Below are positions 17,451 through 26,095 of a stretch of 47,901 nt of DNA, one piece after another; within the stretch, counting starts at the first letter, position 1, and every line of letters begins with the position of its first letter. The DNA comes from CAYPTB01 sp964413535. GTDB taxonomy: Bacteria > Planctomycetota > UBA1135 > GCA-002686595. Both the position numbers and the translations under genes were made by a program. Under the pieces are notes generated by a model, which did no database searches, was not told the DNA's origin, and saw nothing but the letters and a program-made list of their open reading frames with translations. The DNA is taken from NCBI GenBank assembly GCA_964413535.1, contig CAYPTB010000019.1, positions 1 to 47,901 of the forward strand, given 5' to 3'.

Positions 17451-20400
17451 ACATCTCCCAGTTCTTCGTGAGCAAGAGGCCCATCGCGTGGACCGCGATG
17501 ATCTCGGTGCTGGCGTGGGGCGTCTACGCCTACGTCAAGATGCCGCAGCGGCAAGACCCGATCATCCCGGTCGTCACGGCGGTCATCCTCACGCCCTACC
17601 CGGGTGCCGAGGCCGAGAAGGTCGAGCAGGAAGTCACGCGCAAGATCGAGCGCAAGGTGTCTGAGAATCCGGCGGTCGAGCACGTCAAATCGATCAGCCG
17701 CCCCGGAATCTCGATCGTGTACGTCGAGCTGTTCGAATCGGAGCGGAACGCCGAGCTCGTGTGGCAGGACATCCGCGGCAAGCTGGGGGAGATCCCGGAC
17801 CTGCCGCAGGCGGCCGGCAAGCCCACGCAGTCGTTCCTGAACAAGGACTTCGGCGACTCGGTGGCGGTCATGCTCACCATCAGCTCGCCTCCGGTCACCG
17901 ACCTCGAGATCGCCTTGCGTGCGAGGAGCATTCACGAGGCGCTGGAGGAGCACCGGCGGCAGATGCCGGCCACGTCTCCGGCCCCGCAATGGGCCGGGGT
18001 ACTCGTCTACCCGAGTCTGGTCGCGCGTTCCCACGTGCTGCGCACGGGCCGCATGCTGGCCGAGCACCTGATCGAGTCCGGCATCGCACGCGAGGCGGCC
18101 ATCGTGGAAGCGCCCAGCGCGGGGATGCTCGACGTCGTGCTCGACCCCGGCAAGACACGCGACGACCTCGAAAGAGCCACCGAACGCTGGGAGCGCGAGA
18201 CCGTCGGCGTCAGTGAATACCAGCCCGACGTCTGGCAGCCGTTCTGGATCCAGGACCTGGATGAACTGGAGGACGCGCTCCGCCGGAACGCCCGGGACAA
18301 GTACACGTACCGCGAGCTCAAGCACTTCGCCGACCAAGTTCGTGATCGTCTGAAGCAGTCGCCGTACGTCGCCCAGATCGACTTGGTCGGGGCGCAAGAC
18401 GAGCGCGTGTGGCTGTCTTACTCCGGGCAGCGGCTCAACCAGTTCGGCATCACGCCGCTCGCGCTCGTCGACCGGATCCGACAGCGGAACATCAACATTC
18501 CCGGCGGCCGCGTCGAGCTGCCCGATCAGAACGTCGTCGTCCGACCGACGGGGGAGTACACCTCCGCCGCCGAGATCGGCCAGACGGTGCTCGGGCTCTC
18601 CGAGGAAGGGTATCCGCTCTACCTTCGAGACCTCGTCGAGGTCACCCGCGGCTACGAGGACCCGGCCGACGTCCTGAACTTCCGCACCCGGAAGGTGGCG
18701 CCCGGACACGCGTCCGGCGAGGACCCAGGGTCCGTAGGGCGCGCGAGCAACGGCGAGCACGAAGTGCCGCAGGAGTACGCGCTGCAAACGGGGCGCGCGA
18801 TCACGCTCTCGGTGCGCCAGGTGAAGGGCACCCACATCGCCGACTACGACCGCGACGTCACCGCCGCCGTCGAGGAGATGAAGCTCTTCCTGCCGCAGGA
18901 CGTGCGGATCGAGCGCACGAGCAACGAACCGGAGGAGGTCCGCCACAAGATCCACTCCTTCAACAAGTGCCTGCTCGAAGCGATCGTCATCGTGGTGCTG
19001 GTTGCGATGCTCTTCATGGAGTGGCGCAGCGCGCTCCTCGTCGCGGTCTGCATCCCGATCACGGTCGCGATGACCTTGGGAATGGCGCAGCTCGTCGGGA
19101 TCGATCTCCAGCAGGTCTCGATCGCGGCGCTGATCATCGCCCTGGGAATGCTGGTGGATGCCCCCGTCGTCGCGGCCGACGCCATCAACCGCGAGCTCGC
19201 ACACGGACAGCCGCGCGCGGTCGCGGCCTGGCTCGGGCCCAAACGGCTGTCGCGCGCGGTGTTCTACGCGACGCTCACCAACATCGTGGCCTTCCTGCCG
19301 CTGCTCTTGGTCGAGGGCAAGACAGGCGACTTCATCTACTCGCTCCCGATCGTCGTGTCGTTGTCGCTGGTTGCTGCGATGCTCGTCGCGTGGACCTTCG
19401 CCCCGCTGATGGGCTTCTACGTGCTCAAGGGGCAGAAAGGGCTCGAAAGCTCCGACGGCGAGCCAGCCAAGGGATTCCCGCGACTCTACAAGTCGTTCGT
19501 CGAGCGCTGCATCGCGCATCGGTTCGTATCCGTGGGGGTTGCCGTATCCATCCTCGTTGCGGGTGCGCTACTCGTTCGGTCGATCGGTAGCTCCTTCTTC
19601 CCCAAGGACCTGCACGATGTCTTCGTCGTGAACCTGGACCTGCCGGAGGGCTCCCCCATCCGCCAGACACGCGAGGTGGCGCTGGACGCGATCCGCCAGA
19701 TCGACACCATCGAGGGGAGGAACGTCCAGAGCTACACGACGTTCGTCGGCGCCGGAGGGCCTCGGTTCTGGCTCTCGATCGAACCCGAGCAGCGCGCCGA
19801 CAACTACGCCCAGATCCTGGTTCACACGGTTGACAAGAAGGAGACCGCCTCGGTCGTCGAACGTCTCAAGCAGGAGCTCCCCGCCCGGATAGCCGACGCG
19901 CGCGTTCGCACTCAGATGCTCGAGACGGGCCCGCCGATCGGCGTCCCCGTGCAACTGCGCATCTTCGGCGACGACGTCGAAACGCTGCGCGCTCTCGCCT
20001 CCCAGGTCAAGACGAGGTTGCTGGCGATCCCCGGGACGATCGACGTCCATGACGACTGGGGCGACCCGGTGTTCCAGATGACCCTGAAGGTCGACGCTGA
20101 CCGCGCCGCGATGAGCGGTCTGACGCACCAGGACGCCGCGTCCGCCGTCGGCACGGGGCTCTCCGGGCTGTCGGTCAGCAATCTCCGTGAACACGACAAG
20201 CTCATCGACATCGCGCTGCGCCTGCGGCCCTCGGAGCGGAGCCGGCTCGACGATCTGTACAGCCTTGTCGTCGTGAATGCCGCCACGGGCGTGGGCATGC
20301 CGTTGCGCCAGCTCGCGTCGTTCGAGCGAGAGATCGTCACCCCGAAGGTCCGCCGGCGTGACCACGAGCGTTGCATCACTGTCCGCTGCGACACTCTGCC

Positions 20401-21172
20401 GGGCGTGCTGCCCAGCGAGATCGTCGCCGAACTCGAGAAGTTGCTGCCCGCGGCGTCTCCCAGCGGATCCGACGGGAACACGATTGCGTTCCCCTTCGGC
20501 TATCGCTGGGAGTTCGGTGGCGAGAAGTTCGAGCAGGACAAGGGCTTCGATTCGCTGACGATCGCGTTGATCGTGTCCTTCGTCGCGATCTACCTGGCGC
20601 TGGTGCTCCAGTTCAACTCGGCGACCCAGCCCCTCCTCATCTATGCGGCCGTCCCATTCGGAGTGGTGGGCGGGCTGATCGGACTGCTCCTCTTCGGCGC
20701 GACGTTCGGCTTCATGGCGTTCCTCGGCGTCGCGTCGCTGGCAGGCCTGATCATCTCCCACGTGATCGTCCTCTTCGACTTCATCGACGAGATGCGCCAC
20801 AAGGGCGAGCCGCTCCGCAGAGCCGTCGTGGACGCTGGGCTGGCGCGGTTGCGACCGGTCGTCGTGACGGTGCTCGCCTGCGTCGGTGGCCTGATCCCGC
20901 TGGCGCACTCGGGTGGGCCGCTCTGGGAGCCGATGTGCTACGTCCAGATCGTCGGAATGCTGGTCGCCACTCTGGTGACCCTGGTGATCGTGCCGGTGCT
21001 CTACGTGATCTTCGTCGAGGACCTGCATCTCGTGCGGTGGGAGACCGAGTCGAGCCCGCATCCGGAGCACGGATCAGGGAACGCGGAGGGCGGACCGCCG
21101 GCAACGACTCCATCGGATTCGGGATCCTCTGGATCCGTGCCCGCCGTCGAGCTGCTGCCTGCGGTGCGCTGA
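17447..21172 (+). CDS. RND superfamily efflux permease with altered proton-relay residues
   Basis: Inner-membrane pump of the tripartite system. The N-terminus (MNISQFFVSKRPIAWTAM) gives TM1, followed by a periplasmic porter domain beginning YPGAEAEKVEQEVTRKIE. TM4 reads LGMLVDAPVVAADAIN, so the AcrB Asp407-Asp408 pair is Asp571-Ala572. TM10 reads GLIISHVIVLFDF, placing Ser1104 where AcrB has Lys940. At 1241 residues it is about 190 longer than AcrB, with an insertion near residues 415-440 and a Ser/Gly-rich C-terminal extension. ATG 17447 follows GGAGG at 5 bases and overlaps the adaptor stop. Single-Asp TM4 occurs in heavy-metal RND pumps, but the TM10 difference is less usual. Substrate unknown. 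Confidence 0.93.
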   Translation: MNISQFFVSKRPIAWTAMISVLAWGVYAYVKMPQRQDPIIPVVTAVILTPYPGAEAEKVEQEVTRKIERKVSENPAVEHVKSISRPGISIVYVELFESERNAELVWQDIRGKLGEIPDLPQAAGKPTQSFLNKDFGDSVAVMLTISSPPVTDLEIALRARSIHEALEEHRRQMPATSPAPQWAGVLVYPSLVARSHVLRTGRMLAEHLIESGIAREAAIVEAPSAGMLDVVLDPGKTRDDLERATERWERETVGVSEYQPDVWQPFWIQDLDELEDALRRNARDKYTYRELKHFADQVRDRLKQSPYVAQIDLVGAQDERVWLSYSGQRLNQFGITPLALVDRIRQRNINIPGGRVELPDQNVVVRPTGEYTSAAEIGQTVLGLSEEGYPLYLRDLVEVTRGYEDPADVLNFRTRKVAPGHASGEDPGSVGRASNGEHEVPQEYALQTGRAITLSVRQVKGTHIADYDRDVTAAVEEMKLFLPQDVRIERTSNEPEEVRHKIHSFNKCLLEAIVIVVLVAMLFMEWRSALLVAVCIPITVAMTLGMAQLVGIDLQQVSIAALIIALGMLVDAPVVAADAINRELAHGQPRAVAAWLGPKRLSRAVFYATLTNIVAFLPLLLVEGKTGDFIYSLPIVVSLSLVAAMLVAWTFAPLMGFYVLKGQKGLESSDGEPAKGFPRLYKSFVERCIAHRFVSVGVAVSILVAGALLVRSIGSSFFPKDLHDVFVVNLDLPEGSPIRQTREVALDAIRQIDTIEGRNVQSYTTFVGAGGPRFWLSIEPEQRADNYAQILVHTVDKKETASVVERLKQELPARIADARVRTQMLETGPPIGVPVQLRIFGDDVETLRALASQVKTRLLAIPGTIDVHDDWGDPVFQMTLKVDADRAAMSGLTHQDAASAVGTGLSGLSVSNLREHDKLIDIALRLRPSERSRLDDLYSLVVVNAATGVGMPLRQLASFEREIVTPKVRRRDHERCITVRCDTLPGVLPSEIVAELEKLLPAASPSGSDGNTIAFPFGYRWEFGGEKFEQDKGFDSLTIALIVSFVAIYLALVLQFNSATQPLLIYAAVPFGVVGGLIGLLLFGATFGFMAFLGVASLAGLIISHVIVLFDFIDEMRHKGEPLRRAVVDAGLARLRPVVVTVLACVGGLIPLAHSGGPLWEPMCYVQIVGMLVATLVTLVIVPVLYVIFVEDLHLVRWETESSPHPEHGSGNAEGGPPATTPSDSGSSGSVPAVELLPAVR

Positions 21173-21209
21173 ACTCGCCCAGCGTGCGATCCGGGACCGG
21201 AGCAAAGTC

Positions 21210-22547
21210 ATGACGACACGCATACTGATTCTCGGCGGCGGCTTCGGAGGAAGCTATGCCGCGCGGCGACTCGACAGGACGCTAGCCAGACGCAAGGACG
21301 TGGAGGTCGTCCTGATCGCCCGTGAGAACTACCTGCTGTTCACGCCCATGCTCCACGAAGTGGCGGCCGGCGACCTCTCTCCAGGCGACATCGTCAACCC
21401 GTTGCGGAAGATGTTGCGGCGGGTGCGGCTGGTTGCGGGTGAAGTGGTGCAGATCGATCTGCGGGAGCGGCGGGTCAGTGTCGAAGTGGGCGCCCTCCGA
21501 CGGAAAAACGAACTGACCTATGACCACCTGCTGCTGGCGCTGGGATCGGAGACGAACTACTTCGGCATGCGGGACGTCGAGGTGCACGCCGCGACGATGA
21601 AGACGCTGGGAGACGCGGCGCTGCTCCGGAACCGGATGGTCGCGCTCTTGGAGGACGCGGCGGCGGAATCGAACGAGGCGGCCCGTCGGCGCGCCTTGGC
21701 GTTCGTCGTTGCCGGAGGCGGGTTCGCCGGGGTCGAGACGGTCGCGGCGATGAACGACTTCCTGCGCGAGACGATCCGCTATTACCCCGAGCTCGACCCC
21801 GCCATGCTGCGGGTGGTGCTGGTGCACCCGGGCAAGGTGGTACTGCCGGAGCTCGGCGAGCGGCTGGGGCGTTATGCGCAGACGAAGCTGGAGCGACGCG
21901 GCGTGGAACTGCGGCTCGAAACTCGGGTGCAAGGCTACGAGGGCGGCACGGTCGAACTCGTGCCGGGGAACGCGATCGATGCGAGCACCATTGTGTGGAC
22001 GGCGGGCGTGAAGCCGGCCGCCGCGATCGACTCAATCTCCGTCGAGAAGGTCAACGGTCGGGTGAAGGTCAACGAGTGCCTGGAGCTGGCCGGCAGCGAA
22101 GGCGTCGTCTGGGCGGTGGGAGACTGCGCCGCCGTCCCGGACGGCCACGGCGGCACGCAACCGCCGACGGCGCAGCACGGCCTACGCCAGGGAGTGGCGG
22201 CGGCGAGGAACATCGAGGCCGCCGTCGTCGGGACTGCACAGACCCCCTTCCGATTCTCGACACTCGGACAGTTCGCCACCCTCGGCCGCCGTGACGGTGT
22301 TGCCCAGGTCCTGGGGATCCGCATCTCCGGGTTCGTTGCGTGGTGGCTGTGGCGGACGATCTATCTCGGCAAGCTCCCGGGCATCGTGAAGAAGCTCAGA
22401 GTCGCCCTGAGTTGGTCGCTCGACCTCCTGTTCGCGCGCGAGATCGAACAGTTCATGACGGTGCGCGACGTCGAGCGGATGGAAACGTTGAGCGCGAGGC
22501 TGCGAGCGGAGCGGGAGAGCCGAACCAGCGTGCCGAAACCGGCGTAG
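21210..22547 (+). CDS. ndh: Type II NADH dehydrogenase (NDH-2), FAD-dependent
   Basis: Non-proton-pumping NADH:quinone oxidoreductase on the cytoplasmic membrane face. The FAD Rossmann motif ILGGGFGGSYAAR is followed by NYLLFTPMLHEVAAGDLSP, diagnostic of NDH-2. The NADH-binding motif VVAGGGFAGVETV lies near residue 170, and WAVGDCAAVPDG with PPTAQHGLRQG contributes to the FAD and quinone site. The C-terminus carries the amphipathic membrane-binding part (WWLWRTIYLGKLPG then LDLLFAREIEQF). 445 residues is a normal length. GGAG lies 8 bases upstream of the ATG. It follows the RND gene by 37 bases and so is probably the last gene of the efflux operon, an unusual partner for a pump. Confidence 0.93.
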   Translation: MTTRILILGGGFGGSYAARRLDRTLARRKDVEVVLIARENYLLFTPMLHEVAAGDLSPGDIVNPLRKMLRRVRLVAGEVVQIDLRERRVSVEVGALRRKNELTYDHLLLALGSETNYFGMRDVEVHAATMKTLGDAALLRNRMVALLEDAAAESNEAARRRALAFVVAGGGFAGVETVAAMNDFLRETIRYYPELDPAMLRVVLVHPGKVVLPELGERLGRYAQTKLERRGVELRLETRVQGYEGGTVELVPGNAIDASTIVWTAGVKPAAAIDSISVEKVNGRVKVNECLELAGSEGVVWAVGDCAAVPDGHGGTQPPTAQHGLRQGVAAARNIEAAVVGTAQTPFRFSTLGQFATLGRRDGVAQVLGIRISGFVAWWLWRTIYLGKLPGIVKKLRVALSWSLDLLFAREIEQFMTVRDVERMETLSARLRAERESRTSVPKPA

Positions 22548-22613
22548 CCGCGCTCCGGATGCAACCGCCCCCACCTCTTTCTTCCGTCGGGCCTGCTCGG
22601 TGCTCGCCTCCTG

Positions 22614-22706
22614 CTATCCCATCACCGCGATGGTGCCCGACAAGAGCGCGACCCAGAGGCTGTCGAGGACTTGCCAGGCGTTCCAGATCGCACGCAACGG
22701 ATTCAC
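22614..22706 (-). CDS. Possible 30-residue membrane peptide or 3' gene remnant
   Basis: Lies in the spacer between the convergent ndh and DUF58 genes. From a GTG at 22706 the reverse strand encodes MNPLRAIWNAWQVLDSLW followed by VALLSGTIAVMG and TAG. This reads like a genuine hydrophobic C-terminus or single-span small protein, with Trp residues at the interface and a Gly/Ala-rich span. No ribosome site is visible, and upstream codons in the same frame give no recognisable protein. It could be the surviving tail of a deleted membrane protein gene. Confidence 0.25.
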   Translation of the reverse strand: MNPLRAIWNAWQVLDSLWVALLSGTIAVMG

Positions 22707-22794
22707 TGGGCCACGACACGCCACCCGCCCGTGCTTGTCGACCGACGTGCGGCCTCGGACCGCGCTGGTCGTAAGCGCTCGCCCATCGCCTGCG

Positions 22795-23655
22795 TCAGGC
22801 CGGCGCGAGGATCTGCGCGGGGGCGAGCACGTCGCGGCACAGGTCGGCGAGTGGGAGCGACGCGGAAAGCTCGCAGAAGACGGCGCCGGCGCGGCGGGTC
22901 TCCTCGGCGAGCGCGGTCGTGAGCGCGCGCAGGCGGCGGTGGTAGGCGAGGACGGCGGCGCGGTCGAGCACGAGGTCGAGCGACGTGTCGTCCTCGCTGT
23001 CCGTCAGGCGCAGCGCGAGGCCCTCCTCGGGCTCGAGGTCGCTCTCCCCCAGCACCTGCAGGAGCGCCAGCGCGCCGGCGCCGCGGCCGAGCGTGCGCAC
23101 GAGGCCGCGCGCGTCGTGCGGGAAGAGGAAGTCCGAGATCGCGATGCGCACGGCGCCCTCGCGCAGGTGCGCGTGCGCGCGAGGAGCGGCATCGGCGAGC
23201 GAGAGCGTCGCGTCGAAGGCGGCGCCGGCGCGCTCGAAGTGCGCGCGCTCGAGGGGCGTCACGTCGTGCCCCACGCCGACGAGACGCACCTCGAGGCTCT
23301 CCGCACGCGCCGCGTCCGCGAGGAGCGCCGCGAGATCGATCGCGAGCTGCGCCTTCGCCGGCTCGACCGCCATCGAGCGCGACAGGTCGAGCAGGATCTC
23401 GACGCGCGGCAGGATCTCCTCGCGGTAGAGGCGCACGAAGAGCTGGTCGGTGCGCGCGAAGGAGCGCCAGTCGAGGTGCCGCACGTCGTCGCCGGCGGCG
23501 TAGTGACGGCGGTCCTGGAACTCGAGCGAGCTGCCGGTGCCGCGGCCGATCCGCTCGCCGCGCGCGCCGCGCGGCGCCTCGCGCGCGAGGTCGAGGCGCC
23601 AGGCCGCGGCGAGCGCGAAGGCTTCCGTTCGAGGGGTCAGAGCTCCTGGCGTCAC
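22795..23655 (-). CDS. DUF58 domain protein (MoxR-associated, vWA-like)
   Basis: DUF58 proteins accompany MoxR ATPases and carry a degenerate von Willebrand A fold. Typical pieces are GTGSSLEFQDRRHYAAGDDVRHLDW, seen here as its elements DRRHY-x2-GDD and RHLDWRSFARTDQLFVRLY, and then VEILLDLSRSMAVE, a MIDAS-like DxSxSM motif. The rest continues the alpha/beta fold to residue 286 without a membrane anchor. The start is GTG 23655, overlapping the TGA of the ABC permease as GTGA. It is the last gene of the operon. It is thought to work as a metal-dependent adaptor with MoxR in maturing a membrane complex; that role is known only generally. Confidence 0.9.
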   Translation of the reverse strand: MTPGALTPRTEAFALAAAWRLDLAREAPRGARGERIGRGTGSSLEFQDRRHYAAGDDVRHLDWRSFARTDQLFVRLYREEILPRVEILLDLSRSMAVEPAKAQLAIDLAALLADAARAESLEVRLVGVGHDVTPLERAHFERAGAAFDATLSLADAAPRAHAHLREGAVRIAISDFLFPHDARGLVRTLGRGAGALALLQVLGESDLEPEEGLALRLTDSEDDTSLDLVLDRAAVLAYHRRLRALTTALAEETRRAGAVFCELSASLPLADLCRDVLAPAQILAPA

Positions 23656-25163
23656 GCGGTGCGGCCCTCGGCGACGATCGGGGCGACGTCGCGTCCGCGC
23701 TTGGCGTTCTCCCGCGACGCGTCGAGCACCTCGCCGAAGCCGTTCGACACGCGCCGCAGGCTCAGTACGAGCGCCATGGCGCACGCCACGAAGAGCGGCA
23801 GGAGCGACGCGAGCTGCGGACCCGAGTGGAAGGCCCGCTCCACCCCCCACACGGGGTTCCCGGCGTGGTCGCCGCGGCGCAAGAGCGTCGAGCCGACGAA
23901 GAAACCGACGGCCGTCGGCAGGAACGCCCCCGCCCCGATCAACGCGAGCGTCGCCACGCGGCGTACGCCGACGCGCTCGGGACTCCTCACGAGCACCGGC
24001 GCGAAGGCGAGGTACGTGAAGCCGTAGAGGACCATCAGCCCCATCGCCTCGGCGTGGTCGCCCGCGAGCACGTCGAGGAGCGGCTCTCCGTTCGCGATGC
24101 GAACGGCGGCGAGCCCGGCGAAGAGGAGCGCCTCGCCGAGCACGAAGAACACGAGTCCGCGGCCGCCGCCGGGCAAGAGCGGCGCCGACAAGAGGGCCAT
24201 GGAACGCTTGCTCGGAATCGACGTGCGCACGCGCCGGCCGAGCCGCTCGCGCTCGCTCGCGAACAGCACGGAGTTCGCGAACACCACGCTGGAGCCGAAG
24301 CCGAACCACAGCAACGCGAGCTCGCCGCGGTCCAATCCGGGGATCGAGGGCTGGAACATCGCGAATCCACCGAGCGTCCAGGGCACGGCCAGGAGCGTCC
24401 ACACGCGCCCGGGCGTCGACGCGTTCTCCTCGCTGTGCGCCAGACGCGAGACCGCGGCGGCGAACGCGAAACCCGTGATCCACACGAGCGTGATGGCCAC
24501 GACGCCCGTGGCCGCGGCGAACTCCCGGTCGCGCACGAGGTGCGCCATGGTCGAGAGCGCGAAGCCCACCTGCATCGAGCCGACCGTGGCGACGAACAGG
24601 ACGCCGGCCAAGAGCGCCTGCAGGAGCATGCGCACCGGCCGCTTGGCCGAGAGGGTCGAGATCGCGACGGCCGTCGTCGAGAGGCACAGCGACAGGAGCA
24701 GCGAGCCGGCGAGCAAGAGCGCCACGACCAGCGGATCGATGCCCTTCAGCAGGAACGAGAAGACGAGGAACGGCCCGAAGGCGCAGTAGTACAGCGCCGC
24801 TTGGACACCCGCGGCGAGCACCTTGCCGAGCACGATCTGGCGCGGCTTCAAGTTCGAGAGACAGAGCAGGTCGTAGGTGTTCTCCTCCCACTCCCCCCCC
24901 ATCGCCATGAACGCGGAGAACGGCACGAAGGCGTGCACGGCGAGCGCGAGACAGGCGAACTGGATCTGGAAGAACTCCTGCCCGTCGGCGGCGCCAGCAC
25001 CCTCCCACATGAGGCGCATGACGGCGATCAACGTCGCCCCCGAGAGCGTGGTCCAGAACGTCCAGCGGAAGTAGTTCCCGCGCAGCGCCTGACGCACCTC
25101 CTTCACGAGCACGCCGTTCAAGCGATCGGAGAGCGCGGCCGCGATCCGGGCGGGCGCCGTCAT
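23652..25163 (-). CDS. ABC-2 type transporter permease
   Basis: A 503-residue polytopic inner-membrane protein with about a dozen hydrophobic segments. The first follows NGVLVKEVRQALRGNYFRW, the cytoplasmic amphipathic region typical of ABC-2 permeases. A further cytoplasmic segment reads GGEWEENTYDLLCLSNLKPRQ, matching the consensus in which an acidic-aromatic stretch precedes 'L..LKP..I..GK'. The second half adds spans around the GEALLFAGLAAVRIANGEP and YGFTYLAFAPVL regions. The ATG at 25163 overlaps the ATPase stop as ATGA and is therefore the start. It forms a transporter with the upstream ATPase; cargo is unknown. The C-terminal tail is cytoplasmic and charged. Confidence 0.92.
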   Translation of the reverse strand: MTAPARIAAALSDRLNGVLVKEVRQALRGNYFRWTFWTTLSGATLIAVMRLMWEGAGAADGQEFFQIQFACLALAVHAFVPFSAFMAMGGEWEENTYDLLCLSNLKPRQIVLGKVLAAGVQAALYYCAFGPFLVFSFLLKGIDPLVVALLLAGSLLLSLCLSTTAVAISTLSAKRPVRMLLQALLAGVLFVATVGSMQVGFALSTMAHLVRDREFAAATGVVAITLVWITGFAFAAAVSRLAHSEENASTPGRVWTLLAVPWTLGGFAMFQPSIPGLDRGELALLWFGFGSSVVFANSVLFASERERLGRRVRTSIPSKRSMALLSAPLLPGGGRGLVFFVLGEALLFAGLAAVRIANGEPLLDVLAGDHAEAMGLMVLYGFTYLAFAPVLVRSPERVGVRRVATLALIGAGAFLPTAVGFFVGSTLLRRGDHAGNPVWGVERAFHSGPQLASLLPLFVACAMALVLSLRRVSNGFGEVLDASRENAKRGRDVAPIVAEGRTA

Positions 25164-26095
25164 CGAACCGCACCCTTCGTCACCGAGAGGAACACGTCCT
25201 CGAGGCCCGCGCGCTCGACGGAGAACTCGACCGGCCGCAGACCCGCCGCCACGAGCGCCGCGAGCAACGCCGCCTGGCGCTCGGCCCCGAGCTCGAGCTC
25301 GCACACGACGCCGTCGCGCGCGCGGCGCACGCCCGTGACGCCCGGCTGCTCGAGCAGCGCGCGCTCGGTCGCCTCCGGGCCCGCGAGCGCGCGCACGAAC
25401 ACCGACACGTGCGGCACGGCGCCGCGCACGACGTCGTCGACCGCGCCGACGGCGAGCACGCTCCCCCCTTCGATCACCACCACGCCGTCGCACATCTCCC
25501 CGAGCTCGGCCAGGATGTGCGACGAGATCAGGATCGCCTTCCCGGCGCCCGCGAGCGCCTTCAGGAGCTCGCGCAGCTCCACGCGCGCGCGCGGATCGAG
25601 CCCGGCCGCCGGCTCGTCGAGGATCAGGAGGCTCGGGTCGTGCAACAGCGTCTTCGCCAGGCACAGCCGCTGCTTCATGCCCTTCGAGAGCGCGCCCATC
25701 TCCTTCGCGAGCAGACGCCCCAGCGCCGTGAAGTCCACGACGCCCGCGATCGTCTGCTTGCGCGCCGCGCCCCGCAGCCCGTAGGCGCGCGCGTAGAAGT
25801 CGAGGTAGTCCGCGACCGTCGTGTTCGGGTACGCGCCGTAGGAATCGGGCATGAAGCCGAGCCGCGCCCGCGCCCGCCGCGGCTCGTCGAGCACCGAGTG
25901 CCCGTCCACCAGGACGTCGCCGCTGTCGGGCAGATCGAGCGTCGCGCAGCAGCGCATGGTCGTCGTCTTGCCCGCGCCGTTCGGCCCGATGAAGCCCACG
26001 ATCGACCCGCGCTCGACCGCGAACGACGCGCGATCGACGGCCGTGAACGCGCCGAAGCGCTTGACGATCGACCGAACCTCGAGCGCCGCCCTCAC
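25160..26095 (-). CDS. ABC transporter ATP-binding protein
   Basis: A 311-residue ATPase of the ABC-2/CcmA type. Walker A is GPNGAGKTT, the Q-loop region lies in LGFMPDSYGAYPN, the signature is LSKGMKQRL, and Walker B is LLILDEPAAGLDPRA with catalytic Glu. The switch His is in SSHILAEL. A C-terminal regulatory part of about 90 residues follows (SVFVRALAGPEATERALLEQ) and ends in GLEDVFLSVTKG, as in bacitracin/antibiotic-type exporters. Its start is a GTG at 26095 that overlaps the upstream gene's TGA (GTGA) with GGAGGAGG 6 bases before it. It pairs with the permease immediately downstream and belongs to the moxR operon. Confidence 0.95.
   Translation of the reverse strand: MRAALEVRSIVKRFGAFTAVDRASFAVERGSIVGFIGPNGAGKTTTMRCCATLDLPDSGDVLVDGHSVLDEPRRARARLGFMPDSYGAYPNTTVADYLDFYARAYGLRGAARKQTIAGVVDFTALGRLLAKEMGALSKGMKQRLCLAKTLLHDPSLLILDEPAAGLDPRARVELRELLKALAGAGKAILISSHILAELGEMCDGVVVIEGGSVLAVGAVDDVVRGAVPHVSVFVRALAGPEATERALLEQPGVTGVRRARDGVVCELELGAERQAALLAALVAAGLRPVEFSVERAGLEDVFLSVTKGAVR

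Noticed and set aside
17228..19519. 763-codon reverse open frame opposite the RND genes
   Set aside because: Antisense of a well-supported adaptor/pump pair; composition dominated by Asp, Arg, His and Val.
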